Assembly: GCA_035575715.1 (NCBI GenBank)
Contig: DATLXN010000026.1
Span: 1 to 64,000, forward strand
Source of the DNA: JACCSI01 sp035575715
Lineage (GTDB): Bacteria > Acidobacteriota > Vicinamibacteria > Vicinamibacterales > UBA2999
Direction: 5' to 3'
Length of the DNA: 64,000 nucleotides
Below, in pieces: positions 1 to 8,216 of the stretch. How positions within the stretch are numbered: position 1 is the first letter of the stretch; every line of letters starts with the position of its first letter. The notes under the pieces were generated by a model. It did no database searches, was not told where the DNA came from, and saw nothing but the letters and a program-made list of their open reading frames with translations. A program made the position numbers and the translations under genes.

Positions 1-794
1 TTCAGTGGCAATCGGGAGCGGCGGGCAATGCCGAATTCACCGGGGTTCCGTTAACGGCGCTGCTCGAACGAGTCGGCATATTGTCGACGGCCGTCGACGT
101 GATGTTCGAGGGTGCCGACCATGGTGAGATTGAGGATGAGCCGACCTCACCGGGTGACATCCATTTTGCGCGCAGCGTGCCCGTCGCGACCGCACGCGCC
201 GGCGACGTGTTGCTGGCCTACAGGATGAACGGCACAGACCTGACCAGGTCCCACGGATTCCCCGTCCGTGTCGTCGTTCCGGGTTGGTATGGAATGGCGT
301 CAGTGAAGTGGCTGAAACGCATCGTGGTGACAGCCAAGCCGTTCGATGGATTCTTTCAGTCGCTGCAGTACAGCCGCTGGGAGCGGATAAACGGGGCACC
401 GACCCTGATCCCTGTCACAGAGCTGCAGGTGAAATCGATCATCGTCGATCCGGAGATGAGTAGCGTCATTCCGGCCGGTGAGACGTACACCGTACGGGGT
501 CAGGCGTGGACCGGCGTGGGAACCATCGCTCGGGTCGAGGTCAGCGTCGATGGCGGCAAGAAATGGGCAACGGCGCGGCTGACGTCGCCGGCTTCACAGC
601 ACGCCTGGCGATCATGGGCCTTCGCCTGGCGTCCGACCGCCGGGGACCACTCCGTGATGGTGCGAGCTACCGACAGCCAGGGACGGACGCAGCCCATGAA
701 CCGGGACAAGGATCGGCGGAGTTACGAGATCCACCACGTCGTCCCCACGAAGGTCGTGGTCCGCGATCGCTCGTCAAGCTGGACGTCGTGGTAG
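1..794 (+). CDS. Sulfite oxidase-type molybdopterin enzyme, C-terminal part (5' end outside window)
   Basis: The reading frame is open from base 3 and enters from the left edge, so the start is missing. The first visible residues (GAAGNAEFTGVPLTALLE, then FEGADHG) match the end of the oxidoreductase molybdopterin-binding domain, where Moco-sulfite oxidases have GNAxWxGVPL and FEGAD. The rest is the Mo-co dimerisation domain, an Ig-like fold, including DGGKKW and a WAFAW segment near the end. Family members (SorA, SoxC, YedY relatives) oxidise sulfite or reduce related substrates, usually in the periplasm. The Moco-ligating cysteine lies outside the window, so substrate and subclass cannot be decided. 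The next gene is a secreted DsrE-like protein, which fits a sulfur-related role. Confidence 0.85.
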   Translation, partial: QWQSGAAGNAEFTGVPLTALLERVGILSTAVDVMFEGADHGEIEDEPTSPGDIHFARSVPVATARAGDVLLAYRMNGTDLTRSHGFPVRVVVPGWYGMASVKWLKRIVVTAKPFDGFFQSLQYSRWERINGAPTLIPVTELQVKSIIVDPEMSSVIPAGETYTVRGQAWTGVGTIARVEVSVDGGKKWATARLTSPASQHAWRSWAFAWRPTAGDHSVMVRATDSQGRTQPMNRDKDRRSYEIHHVVPTKVVVRDRSSSWTSW

Positions 795-812
795 GTCACG
801 CTGATCTTCTGG

Positions 813-818
813 CATGAT
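813..818 (+). promoter_or_regulatory. Possible -10 box for the DsrE-like gene
   Basis: CATGAT lies exactly 6 nt before the ATG at 825, with no Shine-Dalgarno sequence between them. It keeps A2 and T6 of the TANNNT pattern seen before other genes here but lacks T1, so it is a weak example. Confidence 0.35.
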
Positions 819-824
819 CGACGG

Positions 825-1406
825 ATGATGCATCCGACTCACGGCCGACACGTCACCGTTGTGCTGCTCACGCTTACCGCCATGGCTGCCGCGCTCTCGA
901 CGCCGGTCCTGGCGCAACAGGCGGCGCCGACCCGACAGACAGGGCCGGTGATCGACAAGTTCGGCGCCACCTTCGCCGTCCCAGAAAGCAGTGTGATGCC
1001 GCCTCGCGACGGTGACTACCGCGTCAAGTTCGACGTGGCGACATCGGCCAGCGACCCGTCGGCGGTCAACCCGGGTATCGAATCGGTGGCCCGCTTTCTC
1101 AACATGCAAGTGCGGGCCGGGGTGCCGGCGACGCAGATGAAACTTGCGCTGGTCGTGCACGGCTCGGCCGGGCGCGACCTGTTGGGCCATGCCGGCTATA
1201 AGAAGCGGCACGGGGTGGACAATCCGAATCTGCCGCTGCTCGACGCGCTCGACCGTGCCGGCGTCCGTATTTATCTGTGCGGCCAGACCGCGGCAGGACG
1301 CGGGCTGGGGTGGGACGAGATCGCGCCGGTGGCCAAGGTGGCGCTGTCGGCGATGACGGCCCACGCGATGCTCGCGCGGGAGGGTTACAGCACCAACCCG
1401 TTTTGA
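825..1406 (+). CDS. Secreted DsrE/DsrF-like protein
   Basis: The protein has 193 residues. A signal peptide (hydrophobic stretch about residues 10-30, cleavage near VLAQQ) is followed by a DsrE-like domain: KLALVVHGSAGRDLL, a central LLDALDRAGVRIYLCGQT segment with a cysteine, and a C-terminal VALSAMTAHAML helix. DsrE-family proteins carry or transfer sulfur on a cysteine; exported single-domain versions are common next to redox enzymes, but their role is not settled. It follows the sulfite-oxidase-like gene by 30 bp and may be co-transcribed or use its own weak -10 box. The sulfur link rests on the single cysteine and the neighbour. Confidence 0.75.
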   Translation: MMHPTHGRHVTVVLLTLTAMAAALSTPVLAQQAAPTRQTGPVIDKFGATFAVPESSVMPPRDGDYRVKFDVATSASDPSAVNPGIESVARFLNMQVRAGVPATQMKLALVVHGSAGRDLLGHAGYKKRHGVDNPNLPLLDALDRAGVRIYLCGQTAAGRGLGWDEIAPVAKVALSAMTAHAMLAREGYSTNPF

Positions 1407-1448
1407 GCGCTTCCGGATCCTGCGGACATTCGTGATGCCAAGCGAGTC

Positions 1449-4400
1449 CTAAAAATTGATCTTGACTGCGATCTGCACCTGGAGCGGCGAGGCCGCTTGC
1501 GTGAACTGGCCGAACGTCGCGACCGGCGTGGCCGGATACGCGCCGGTGCCGAAGATGTTGTTGATCTCGGTGTAATTGGTCCGGTTGAACAGATTGAACA
1601 CCTCGAAGATGCCATCCACGTTCGCTCTGCCCGCCAGCGCGAAGCGCCGGCTGACGCGCAGATCCACGGTGGCCTGATTCGGCATCGTCCCGCTGTTCCG
1701 ACCGACGCTGGAGAGTGCATCGGCGGGGGTCGTGCGGGCGCGATCGGGCGGGAACGCGCCGCCGTTGCCGTCGCCGTTGAGATCAGCGCCGGCCAGAATG
1801 TTGTACGGCCGGCCCGACGCGACGGTCACGATCGACGACAGCTGCACCGCACCAGGCGCGACGTAAAGGCCGCTGACGACGAAACGATGACGTTGATCCT
1901 GAGTCGAGGGCCCACGCTCCGAATCGGGGTTGAACCCGCGGGGGACGCCGAGCAGGTCCTCGCGGTTTCGGCCCAGACCGTTGTTCTCGGGCACGAACGC
2001 ACTCTGGAAATCGGTCGAGTTGTCCTCCGCCTCCGACAACGTGTAGCTCGCCAGGAACTGGTAGCGATTGCTGAATCGCTTGTTTGCCGAGACGGTCAGC
2101 GCGCGGTACCACGTCTCGCCAAACGACGTGTATTGAAGGATCGAGGCGGACGTGCCTGGGACGCCGTTGACGTCCTCGGGACGACGGCCCGCGCCCAGTG
2201 CGGGGACGATCGGGTTGTAGTCAATTGTGCCGACCTGCTCGAAGCCTCGCGCGTAGATGAAGGTCGCCGAGACTGCGAGCTGACCCGCCACCTCGCGATC
2301 GATGCCGACCGACCCGTGATGCGCGTACGGGGTCTCGAGCCCCGGATCGATGGAGATTTCCAGGCTGGGGAAGGCGCCAACCGCGGCTTCCGACAGGCGA
2401 CGTCCTGGCGCGTTCCAGGCCGCAATCGGCCGCGGGTTGGGCAGTTGCGCGACGAGCGTGCGGACGTTGGAGTCGCCATTGAGCAGGTTGGTGATACCGG
2501 CGAGCGCGGTGATGTGGTTGTCGAAGAAGATCCCATACGCGCCGCGCACGGACGTTTTCTTGTCGCCGGCCGGGTCCCAGGCGAACGACACGCGAGGCGC
2601 CACGTTGTTGCGGTCGGCCGGGAACGAGTAGGGATCGATCCCGCGAACGGTGTAGTTGAAGTCTGGCCAGAACTGCCGTTGGTAACGGACCCCGAGCTTC
2701 AGCGTGGCGTTCGACGTCAGGCGCCAGTCGTCCTGCAGGAATAGCGAGAGGTCGCTCACCTTGTAGGAGTTCGTGGGGTTGCCGTAACCCTGCACATAGG
2801 CCGCCGGCAGGCCGAGTGCCACGGCCTGGATGGCGTTGATGACCGGGAACGGCAGACCGAACAACGCGCCCGGTAGCGCCGCGGCAAAGATGTAGCGGCC
2901 GCCAAAGTGCAGTGGCAGGCCTTCGTCCTTGTTATCGATCGCGCTGAAGTCGAAGCCGCTCTTGAGCTGATGGTCGCCGACGTAGTAGCTGGCGGTATCG
3001 ATGATTTGTGTGCGTCGGCTGTGCCGCGGCTGCGGCGTGAAGCGATGACGGCCGACGCTGGCAAAGCCGGTCACCTCGAGAGTCGGGCCCCCTTGGTCAG
3101 TACCTGTGCAGGGGCCCAGGCACCGCGGGTCGAGCGAGTTGACGTCCTGATCACGCTTCGCGTACTGCGCCCGCAGCTCGTTGACAAACCGCATGCCACT
3201 CACCTTGGTGTGTGAGGCAGCCACCATATAGTCGGTGCTGTCGAGCGAAGCGCCCCGGCTGCGCGCCGTCTGACCACCCCAGGTTTCGATGTTCTCGTTG
3301 AACGCGTCGGCGTAGTTGAAGCGCACCGCCAGGTTCTGGTCCCGCGTGAGCTGTTGGTCGATCTTCGCCAGAAACTGGTTGCCTTTGATCGTGTATGGAA
3401 CGTTCCCCGTCTCGACCACAAAGCCAGCGCGCTCGAGAATCTGCTTCGGTGTGCCGAGCGCGGTACCGCCCAGCATCACGACGTTACGATCGTCGATGGT
3501 AACGAAATTGTTGGTGTCAACGTCGAGCCGCTCGAACGACAGAAAGTAAAAGCTGTTGTCCTTCCGGATCGGCCCGCCGAACGTGAAGCCAAACTGCTTC
3601 TGCCCGTACGACGCCTTGTCGCGATCGACCGCGTTGCCGGCGGGATCGAATTTCTCGAAGTGCTCTTTGGCATTGAGCGCCTCGTCGCGAAAATACCCGA
3701 ACAGGTTGCCGGTCATCCGGTTGGTGCCGCTCTTGGTCACGATGTTGACGACACCGCCCGACGCCTTGCCGAATTCGGCCGAATAGGAATTGGTCAGGAC
3801 CTGGAATTCGCGGACCGCTTCCTGGCTGAACGTCGCGCGCACGGCACCGACCGCCGAGTCATTGTTGTCCACGCCGTCCACGGTGATGTTGTTCGACCGC
3901 GCCCGCTGACCCGCGAAGGTGAGACCGGAAGTGGCCGATGCGCCCTGCTGCGGCGTCCGATCGGTCGTCACGCCCGGCGTGATGACCGAGAACGAGATGA
4001 AGTTGCGGCCGTTGATCGGCAGGCTCTCGATCTGTTGCTGTGACACGACGGTGGCCACCGCCGTCTTCTGTGTATCGACCAGCGGCGCTTCGGCCACCAC
4101 GTTCACCTGCTCCTGCGCGCCGGCGAGAGCCAGAGTAAACCCGACGTCGACGGCGGAGCCGAGTGCCAGCTGGATGCCTTCGCGGCTCTGCGGCGAGAAT
4201 CCCGGGAGCTCGACGCGAAGGTTATACGTTCCAGGCGGCAGCGCGAGCACGGCGTAGCGGCCGTCCCCCGACGTGACGGCCGTCCGAATGAGCCCGGTGT
4301 CGGCATTCGTGACGCTCACCGTCACCCCCGGCAGCACCGCCTTGGATTGGTCGTAGATGATGCCGCTGAGATCCGCGCTGGTCGCGCGGGTCTGAGCGGC

Positions 4401-4466
4401 TGCCGCCGCCGAGACGACGAGGACCATTGCCAGTGTCATTGACGGAGCGCGCAAGCGATTAATCAT
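1449..4466 (-). CDS. Oar-like TonB-dependent receptor with carboxypeptidase-regulatory domain
   Basis: The protein has 1005 residues. I start at ATG 4466, not at the longer open frame up to 4646, because a strong GAGGAGG ribosome-binding site (4474-4480) precedes it and a clean signal peptide follows (residues 1-25, ending AAAAAQ). Residues about 30-110 are a carboxypeptidase-regulatory-like beta-sandwich (SGIIYDQSKAVLPGVTV). About 115-240 is the plug (IESLPINGRNF, ITVDGVDNND). The remainder is a long outer-membrane barrel ending in phenylalanine (KINF). This OmpA-related/Oar architecture is highly amplified in Acidobacteriota and is thought to import large substrates, often glycans or peptides. 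No partner gene indicates the substrate. It is divergent from the flavoprotein gene. Confidence 0.9.
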   Translation of the reverse strand: MINRLRAPSMTLAMVLVVSAAAAAQTRATSADLSGIIYDQSKAVLPGVTVSVTNADTGLIRTAVTSGDGRYAVLALPPGTYNLRVELPGFSPQSREGIQLALGSAVDVGFTLALAGAQEQVNVVAEAPLVDTQKTAVATVVSQQQIESLPINGRNFISFSVITPGVTTDRTPQQGASATSGLTFAGQRARSNNITVDGVDNNDSAVGAVRATFSQEAVREFQVLTNSYSAEFGKASGGVVNIVTKSGTNRMTGNLFGYFRDEALNAKEHFEKFDPAGNAVDRDKASYGQKQFGFTFGGPIRKDNSFYFLSFERLDVDTNNFVTIDDRNVVMLGGTALGTPKQILERAGFVVETGNVPYTIKGNQFLAKIDQQLTRDQNLAVRFNYADAFNENIETWGGQTARSRGASLDSTDYMVAASHTKVSGMRFVNELRAQYAKRDQDVNSLDPRCLGPCTGTDQGGPTLEVTGFASVGRHRFTPQPRHSRRTQIIDTASYYVGDHQLKSGFDFSAIDNKDEGLPLHFGGRYIFAAALPGALFGLPFPVINAIQAVALGLPAAYVQGYGNPTNSYKVSDLSLFLQDDWRLTSNATLKLGVRYQRQFWPDFNYTVRGIDPYSFPADRNNVAPRVSFAWDPAGDKKTSVRGAYGIFFDNHITALAGITNLLNGDSNVRTLVAQLPNPRPIAAWNAPGRRLSEAAVGAFPSLEISIDPGLETPYAHHGSVGIDREVAGQLAVSATFIYARGFEQVGTIDYNPIVPALGAGRRPEDVNGVPGTSASILQYTSFGETWYRALTVSANKRFSNRYQFLASYTLSEAEDNSTDFQSAFVPENNGLGRNREDLLGVPRGFNPDSERGPSTQDQRHRFVVSGLYVAPGAVQLSSIVTVASGRPYNILAGADLNGDGNGGAFPPDRARTTPADALSSVGRNSGTMPNQATVDLRVSRRFALAGRANVDGIFEVFNLFNRTNYTEINNIFGTGAYPATPVATFGQFTQAASPLQVQIAVKINF

Positions 4467-4566
4467 AGGACTGCCTCCTCGGGCAACTGCCAGCCAACAC
4501 TCTACACCTGAGGCGCACCATGCCTCGCACCGACTCGAAGCGGCGTGTCGTTGCGGACAGTGCGCG

Positions 4567-4572
4567 TATACT
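4567..4572 (+). promoter_or_regulatory. -10 box (TATACT), predicted leaderless start
   Basis: TATACT ends 7 nt before the ATG at 4580 and no Shine-Dalgarno sequence intervenes. Transcription would begin at or within a base or two of the start codon. Confidence 0.6.
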
Positions 4573-4579
4573 CTCCGCA

Positions 4580-5728
4580 ATGTCGATTGACGCACCTGTG
4601 CAGGCCGCACGTGACATTGCCACCCGCGTGCTGGCGCCCGCGGCATCAGCCAATGACAAAGCGGGGACCTTTTCGACCGACGCGGTTCGTGCGCTCGGTG
4701 ACGCTGGTCTGCTGGGGCTGATGCTGCCGGCAGACGTCGGCGGCCGAGCGAGTTCGCCTGCGGACTTTGCCGCCGTCACGGCGGCATTGGCGGAGGCTGA
4801 CCCTTCGGTGGCGATGGTCTACGTCATGCACGTGGTTGGTGCCGCCGCTGTCGCCGCAGCCCCGCCCAACCCGCGGCTGCGTGCGGCGCTTGCCGACATG
4901 GCGGCGGGCCGGCACCTCTCGACGCTGGCATTCAGCGAAGCGGGCTCCCGCAGCCATTTCTGGGCGCCGGTGTCGCGCGCGGTGAGCGCCAACGGGCAGG
5001 GCGTCCGGATTTCGGCGCAGAAGTCCTTCGTCACCGGCGCCGGTCATGCTCAGAGCTACGTCGTGTCGACACTGGCACCGGATGCCTCATCGCCAACCGA
5101 CTCAACGCTCTATCTCGTCCCTCACGACACGCCGGGGCTGTCGATCGCCGGCGCCTGGGACGGCATGGGCCTCCGGGCGAATGCCTCGGCGCCGATGGTG
5201 CTCGATGAATGCGCCGTCCCGCCGGAGCTGCAGCTGACGGCAGACCGCGGCGGCTTCGCCACCATGCTCGAAGTGGTGCTGCCGCTCTTCAACCTCGGCT
5301 CGGCGGCTGTCGCCCTCGGCATCTGCCGCGCCGCGGTGGCCGCCACCGCCGCTCACCTTCGCACGGCCAGGTTCGAGCATCTTGGCGCCACCCTGGGCGA
5401 AGCGCTGCCAACCCTCCGTGCCCAACTGGCCTCGATGCAGATCGCCACCGACGCGCTCGGCGCCCTGATCGACGATGGCGTGCGGCGGATGACGACGCCC
5501 GATGACCTCACCATGCTGCGGGTCCTCGAGATGAAGGCGGCCGGCGGCGAGACGGCAATTACCGTGACCTCGTCGGCAATGCGCGTCTGCGGCGGCGCGG
5601 CCTTCGCGCGACACACCGGGATCGAGCGTCTGTTCCGCGATGCGCACGCCGGCGCGGTGATGGCGCCGACCGCCGACGTGCTCCGTGAATTCATCGGCAA
5701 AGCCGTCCTCGGCTTACCCCTGTTTTGA
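4580..5728 (+). CDS. Acyl-CoA dehydrogenase-like flavoprotein
   Basis: The protein has 382 residues, the usual ACAD length. I chose ATG 4580 over an upstream ATG at 4520 because of the -10 box 7 nt before it and because family similarity starts there. The N-terminal helical domain (ALGDAGLLGLMLPADVGG), the middle domain (AFSEAGSRSHFWAPV, AQKSFVTGAGHA) and the C-terminal helical bundle (RVCGGAAFARHTGIERLFRDA) are all recognisable. Where classical ACADs often carry the YEGT catalytic-glutamate segment, this protein has AGAVMAPTADVLREFIG, so it may be a flavin oxidase or monooxygenase rather than a beta-oxidation enzyme. It heads a pair with the PhnD-like gene 14 bp downstream. Substrate unknown. 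Confidence 0.8.
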   Translation: MSIDAPVQAARDIATRVLAPAASANDKAGTFSTDAVRALGDAGLLGLMLPADVGGRASSPADFAAVTAALAEADPSVAMVYVMHVVGAAAVAAAPPNPRLRAALADMAAGRHLSTLAFSEAGSRSHFWAPVSRAVSANGQGVRISAQKSFVTGAGHAQSYVVSTLAPDASSPTDSTLYLVPHDTPGLSIAGAWDGMGLRANASAPMVLDECAVPPELQLTADRGGFATMLEVVLPLFNLGSAAVALGICRAAVAATAAHLRTARFEHLGATLGEALPTLRAQLASMQIATDALGALIDDGVRRMTTPDDLTMLRVLEMKAAGGETAITVTSSAMRVCGGAAFARHTGIERLFRDAHAGAVMAPTADVLREFIGKAVLGLPLF

Positions 5729-5742
5729 TTCGGAGATCCGAC

Positions 5743-6582
5743 ATGAGCGCTCGAACGATCTGGCTGGGGGCGGTCGCCTACGACGCCAAGGTAGTGCCCA
5801 TCTGGGAAGGCATGCGCCGCTACTTCCACGACGAAGCACATCTGCCGCTCGAGATCGTGCTGTTTCAAACCTACGAAGCGCAGGTGCAGTCGTTGCTCGC
5901 CGACGGCAGCGCGGTGGCGCCACGCATCGACATCGCCTGGAACACCAATCTCGCGTATCTGCAATCGCTCGAGTGGAGCCGCGGCGGCTGCACGCCGATT
6001 GCCATGCGCGACACCGATCTAGGCTGGACGACGAAGATCATCGCGCTGACCGGCGGCCCGGTGCGGTCGATTGACGATCTCCGCGGCCGCACGCTCGCGC
6101 TCGGCAGCCGCGACAGCGGACATGCCGCCATCCTGCCGGTGCACTTCCTGGACGACAGGGGACTGCGCGAGGGCGCGGACTACACGGCGCTGCGCTTCAA
6201 CACCGACATGGGCAAGCATGGCGACACAGGCACGAGCGAGGTCGACGTCCTCCGTGCCGTCGCCGACGGTCGCGCCGATGCCGGGGCAGTGGGCAGCCCG
6301 TTCTGGTCGCAAGTGGAGACACAGCAACTGGTCCCGGCCGGTGCCCTCAGCGTCGTCTGGACGAGTCCTCCGTACTCTCACTGCATGTTCACGGCCCGGC
6401 CGGGCCTCGAGCCGGAACTCAGACAGCGCTTCGCCGACGCGCTCTACGGGATGCAATTCGACAACCCGGCGCATCGCGCCACGCTCGAGGCCGAGGGCCT
6501 GAAAGCCTGGGTCCCTGCCGATCGGTCGGGATACGACTCGCTGCAGTCCGCATGCACGTCTCAGGGGTTCTTCAAGCGCTAG
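5743..6582 (+). CDS. PhnD-like substrate-binding-fold protein without signal peptide
   Basis: The protein has 279 residues from ATG 5743. Its sequence (LEIVLFQTYEAQVQSLLADGSAVAPRIDIAWNTN split over the first lobe; DDLRGRTLALGSRDSG; LRAVADGRADAGAVGSPFW) is typical of phosphate/phosphonate PhnD-type periplasmic binding proteins. It begins MSARTIWLGAVAY and has no hydrophobic leader, so it is probably cytoplasmic, and no permease or ATPase lies nearby. SBP-fold proteins that stay in the cytosol include enzymes such as MqnA/MqnD and Thi5, so an enzymatic or sensing role is possible. It is probably co-transcribed with the flavoprotein gene. Confidence 0.75.
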   Translation: MSARTIWLGAVAYDAKVVPIWEGMRRYFHDEAHLPLEIVLFQTYEAQVQSLLADGSAVAPRIDIAWNTNLAYLQSLEWSRGGCTPIAMRDTDLGWTTKIIALTGGPVRSIDDLRGRTLALGSRDSGHAAILPVHFLDDRGLREGADYTALRFNTDMGKHGDTGTSEVDVLRAVADGRADAGAVGSPFWSQVETQQLVPAGALSVVWTSPPYSHCMFTARPGLEPELRQRFADALYGMQFDNPAHRATLEAEGLKAWVPADRSGYDSLQSACTSQGFFKR

Positions 6583-6610
6583 CGTCGATGCGCCGCTGGG
6601 CCGGCAGCGC

Positions 6611-7648
6611 TCAGGCGCAGTGGAAGACGCGGGCCATCCGCTCGCCGTACTCCTGGCTGCGGGCGAATGTTTCGCGCGCCAAGGCGAACGCCGCTGCCAG
6701 CGGGAATATCTCGGTGGTCACCAGCAGGTCGGCGTCTTCGGCTCCCACCGGATGCCAGAACACGCCTGTGTCGGTAATCGTCAGTTCGGGCACCAGGTCG
6801 CTCTTCGCCAGCACCACGCCCTTCTGGGCGCCACCGCGTCGGGCGATGCGGCGCACCACGCGGTCCTGATCGGGGATGCGGTGCTCGTCGAGGAACCGGA
6901 CGAAGTCCTGCTCCTGCGCAGCGGTCGACACCGACGCCGCTAGCCGAACGCGAAATCCCTCGCCGCGGGCGACCTTGATGCCGTGCCACGCCGCTGCCCA
7001 CGCGCCGCCGCCGCGGTGCGCGTCGTGCAGCTCGGGGGTCGGACTGTCGAGGCTGATCTGCAGCGTCACCCGATCGCGCGGCATCCGTTGCAGCGCAGCC
7101 AGGCGGGATCCCTTGAACAACATGCCGTTGGTGAGCAGCGTCACCGGCGCCGCCGCAGCCAGGGTTTCGATAATGTCGGCGATGTCGGGCAGGATGAAAG
7201 GCTCGCCGCCGGTGACGAAGAAGGCTCGTACGCCGAGTGGCGGCGCCTCTGCGGCGATCCTGGCGATGCGCTCCAGCCCGAGCGCCCGTCGCGGCACGTT
7301 CGGCGACGAGCGGACGCAGCAATAGTCGCAGCTCAAATTGCAGTCGAAGTTGCTATACAGCCAGAGGCGCTCGCCGATCGTTGGCGCCTCTTCGTTGCCC
7401 ACGCCTTCGGCCGAACCGTGGCGCACGACCCAGCGCTGCTGGCCAGCACCGTGGGGTGTCTGTTCGACAATGGCGTGCCCGGTCAGCGTGCTCCACACGC
7501 GAAGGTCGTATTCGAGCTCGGCGTCGCCGACGATGGCCAGCAGCTCGCCGAGCGCGACCTGTTGAAGTCCCCGCACGATCTCGACCAGCAGGCCCGAGGC
7601 GAAGGTCCGGCCTGCGGCAGCGATCTCGAGCGCGGCGGACGCGGCCAT
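6611..7648 (-). CDS. TusA-like domain fused to a radical SAM enzyme
   Basis: The protein has 345 residues. Residues about 5-62 resemble a TusA/SirA domain (ASGLLVEIVRGLQQVALGELLAIVGDAE). The radical SAM core follows, with the CxxxCxxC cluster motif at C103, C107 and C110 (DCNLSCDYCC), the FVTGGEPF glycine-rich SAM motif and TLLTNGML and TLQISLDSP strands. TusA proteins relay persulfide sulfur; radical SAM enzymes generate 5'-deoxyadenosyl radicals. The usual CPxP cysteine of TusA is not seen at the expected N-terminal position (AAGRTFASG instead), so the domain may bind rather than carry sulfur. Product unknown. It converges on the PhnD-like gene and is divergent from the DoxX-like gene. Confidence 0.75.
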   Translation of the reverse strand: MAASAALEIAAAGRTFASGLLVEIVRGLQQVALGELLAIVGDAELEYDLRVWSTLTGHAIVEQTPHGAGQQRWVVRHGSAEGVGNEEAPTIGERLWLYSNFDCNLSCDYCCVRSSPNVPRRALGLERIARIAAEAPPLGVRAFFVTGGEPFILPDIADIIETLAAAAPVTLLTNGMLFKGSRLAALQRMPRDRVTLQISLDSPTPELHDAHRGGGAWAAAWHGIKVARGEGFRVRLAASVSTAAQEQDFVRFLDEHRIPDQDRVVRRIARRGGAQKGVVLAKSDLVPELTITDTGVFWHPVGAEDADLLVTTEIFPLAAAFALARETFARSQEYGERMARVFHCA

Positions 7649-7652
7649 TCGC

Positions 7653-7668
7653 CGCTATTATAATGGCG
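7653..7668. promoter_or_regulatory. Palindromic bidirectional -10 region between radical SAM and DoxX-like genes
   Basis: CGCTATTATAATGGCG is a 16-bp palindrome with one mismatched pair. It presents TATAAT on the plus strand (7659-7664) and again on the minus strand (7662-7657). The minus-strand box lies 8 nt before the radical SAM ATG, so that mRNA would be almost leaderless. One regulator or polymerase site could control both genes. Confidence 0.5.
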
Positions 7669-7724
7669 ATAATCGAACCGCTGTTCGCTCGCGAGTTCGT
7701 CCACCTCCTCTTGCCGGAGCGCCG

Positions 7725-8216
7725 ATGCCTTCTTCTCCTGCAGCGTTCGACGCGATGACTGCCGAGCGGGCCCGACGCGCGCTCGCCCTGGTCCGCGTGG
7801 TCATCGGCGCGATGTTCGTCTGGGTGTTCTTCGAGAACTACGGCAAGGGGCTGTACACCGCCGAGGGATACGCCAACCTGATCGAGGGATACGCCTCGCG
7901 CGGGAACGCACCGGGATGGTGGAAGGACGTCATGCGGCTGGTCGCGGCCAACGCCACCGTCATGGCGCCCGTCCAGGCCGTCACTGAAATCACCTTCGGC
8001 GTGTTGCTGGTCCTCGGGGCGTTCACACCGGTGGTGGCGCTGGCAGCCTTCGGCTTCCTCACCTCGCTGTGGGTGTCGGAGTGGGGCACGGCGTGGATCT
8101 GGGAGCTGCTGGTGCCGATGGGTGCCTCACTGGCCATCGCCCTCGGCGCTGCCGGCCGGACCTGGGGGATCGATGCCCGGCTCGCCCGTCGTCATCCGCG
8201 CGCTCCGTGGTGGTGA
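7725..8216 (+). CDS. DoxX-like integral membrane protein
   Basis: The protein has 163 residues with about four membrane segments: residues 17-38 (LVRVVIGAMFVWVFF), a segment around 85-105 (TEITFGVLLVLGAF), 105-122 (VVALAAFGFLTSL) and 127-150. The pattern is that of the DoxX/TQO small-subunit superfamily, small four-helix proteins linked to thiosulfate:quinone oxidoreduction in archaea and to varied redox functions elsewhere. GGAG at 7716-7719 is a suitable ribosome-binding site. It overlaps the next gene by 4 nt (GTGA), so the two are translationally coupled. The specific function cannot be read from the sequence. Confidence 0.7.
   Translation: MPSSPAAFDAMTAERARRALALVRVVIGAMFVWVFFENYGKGLYTAEGYANLIEGYASRGNAPGWWKDVMRLVAANATVMAPVQAVTEITFGVLLVLGAFTPVVALAAFGFLTSLWVSEWGTAWIWELLVPMGASLAIALGAAGRTWGIDARLARRHPRAPWW

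Noticed and set aside
1497..2744. A 415-residue open frame antisense to the TonB-dependent receptor
   Set aside because: Composition is typical of a frame shadow, with no start signal and no domain; the receptor accounts for the region.
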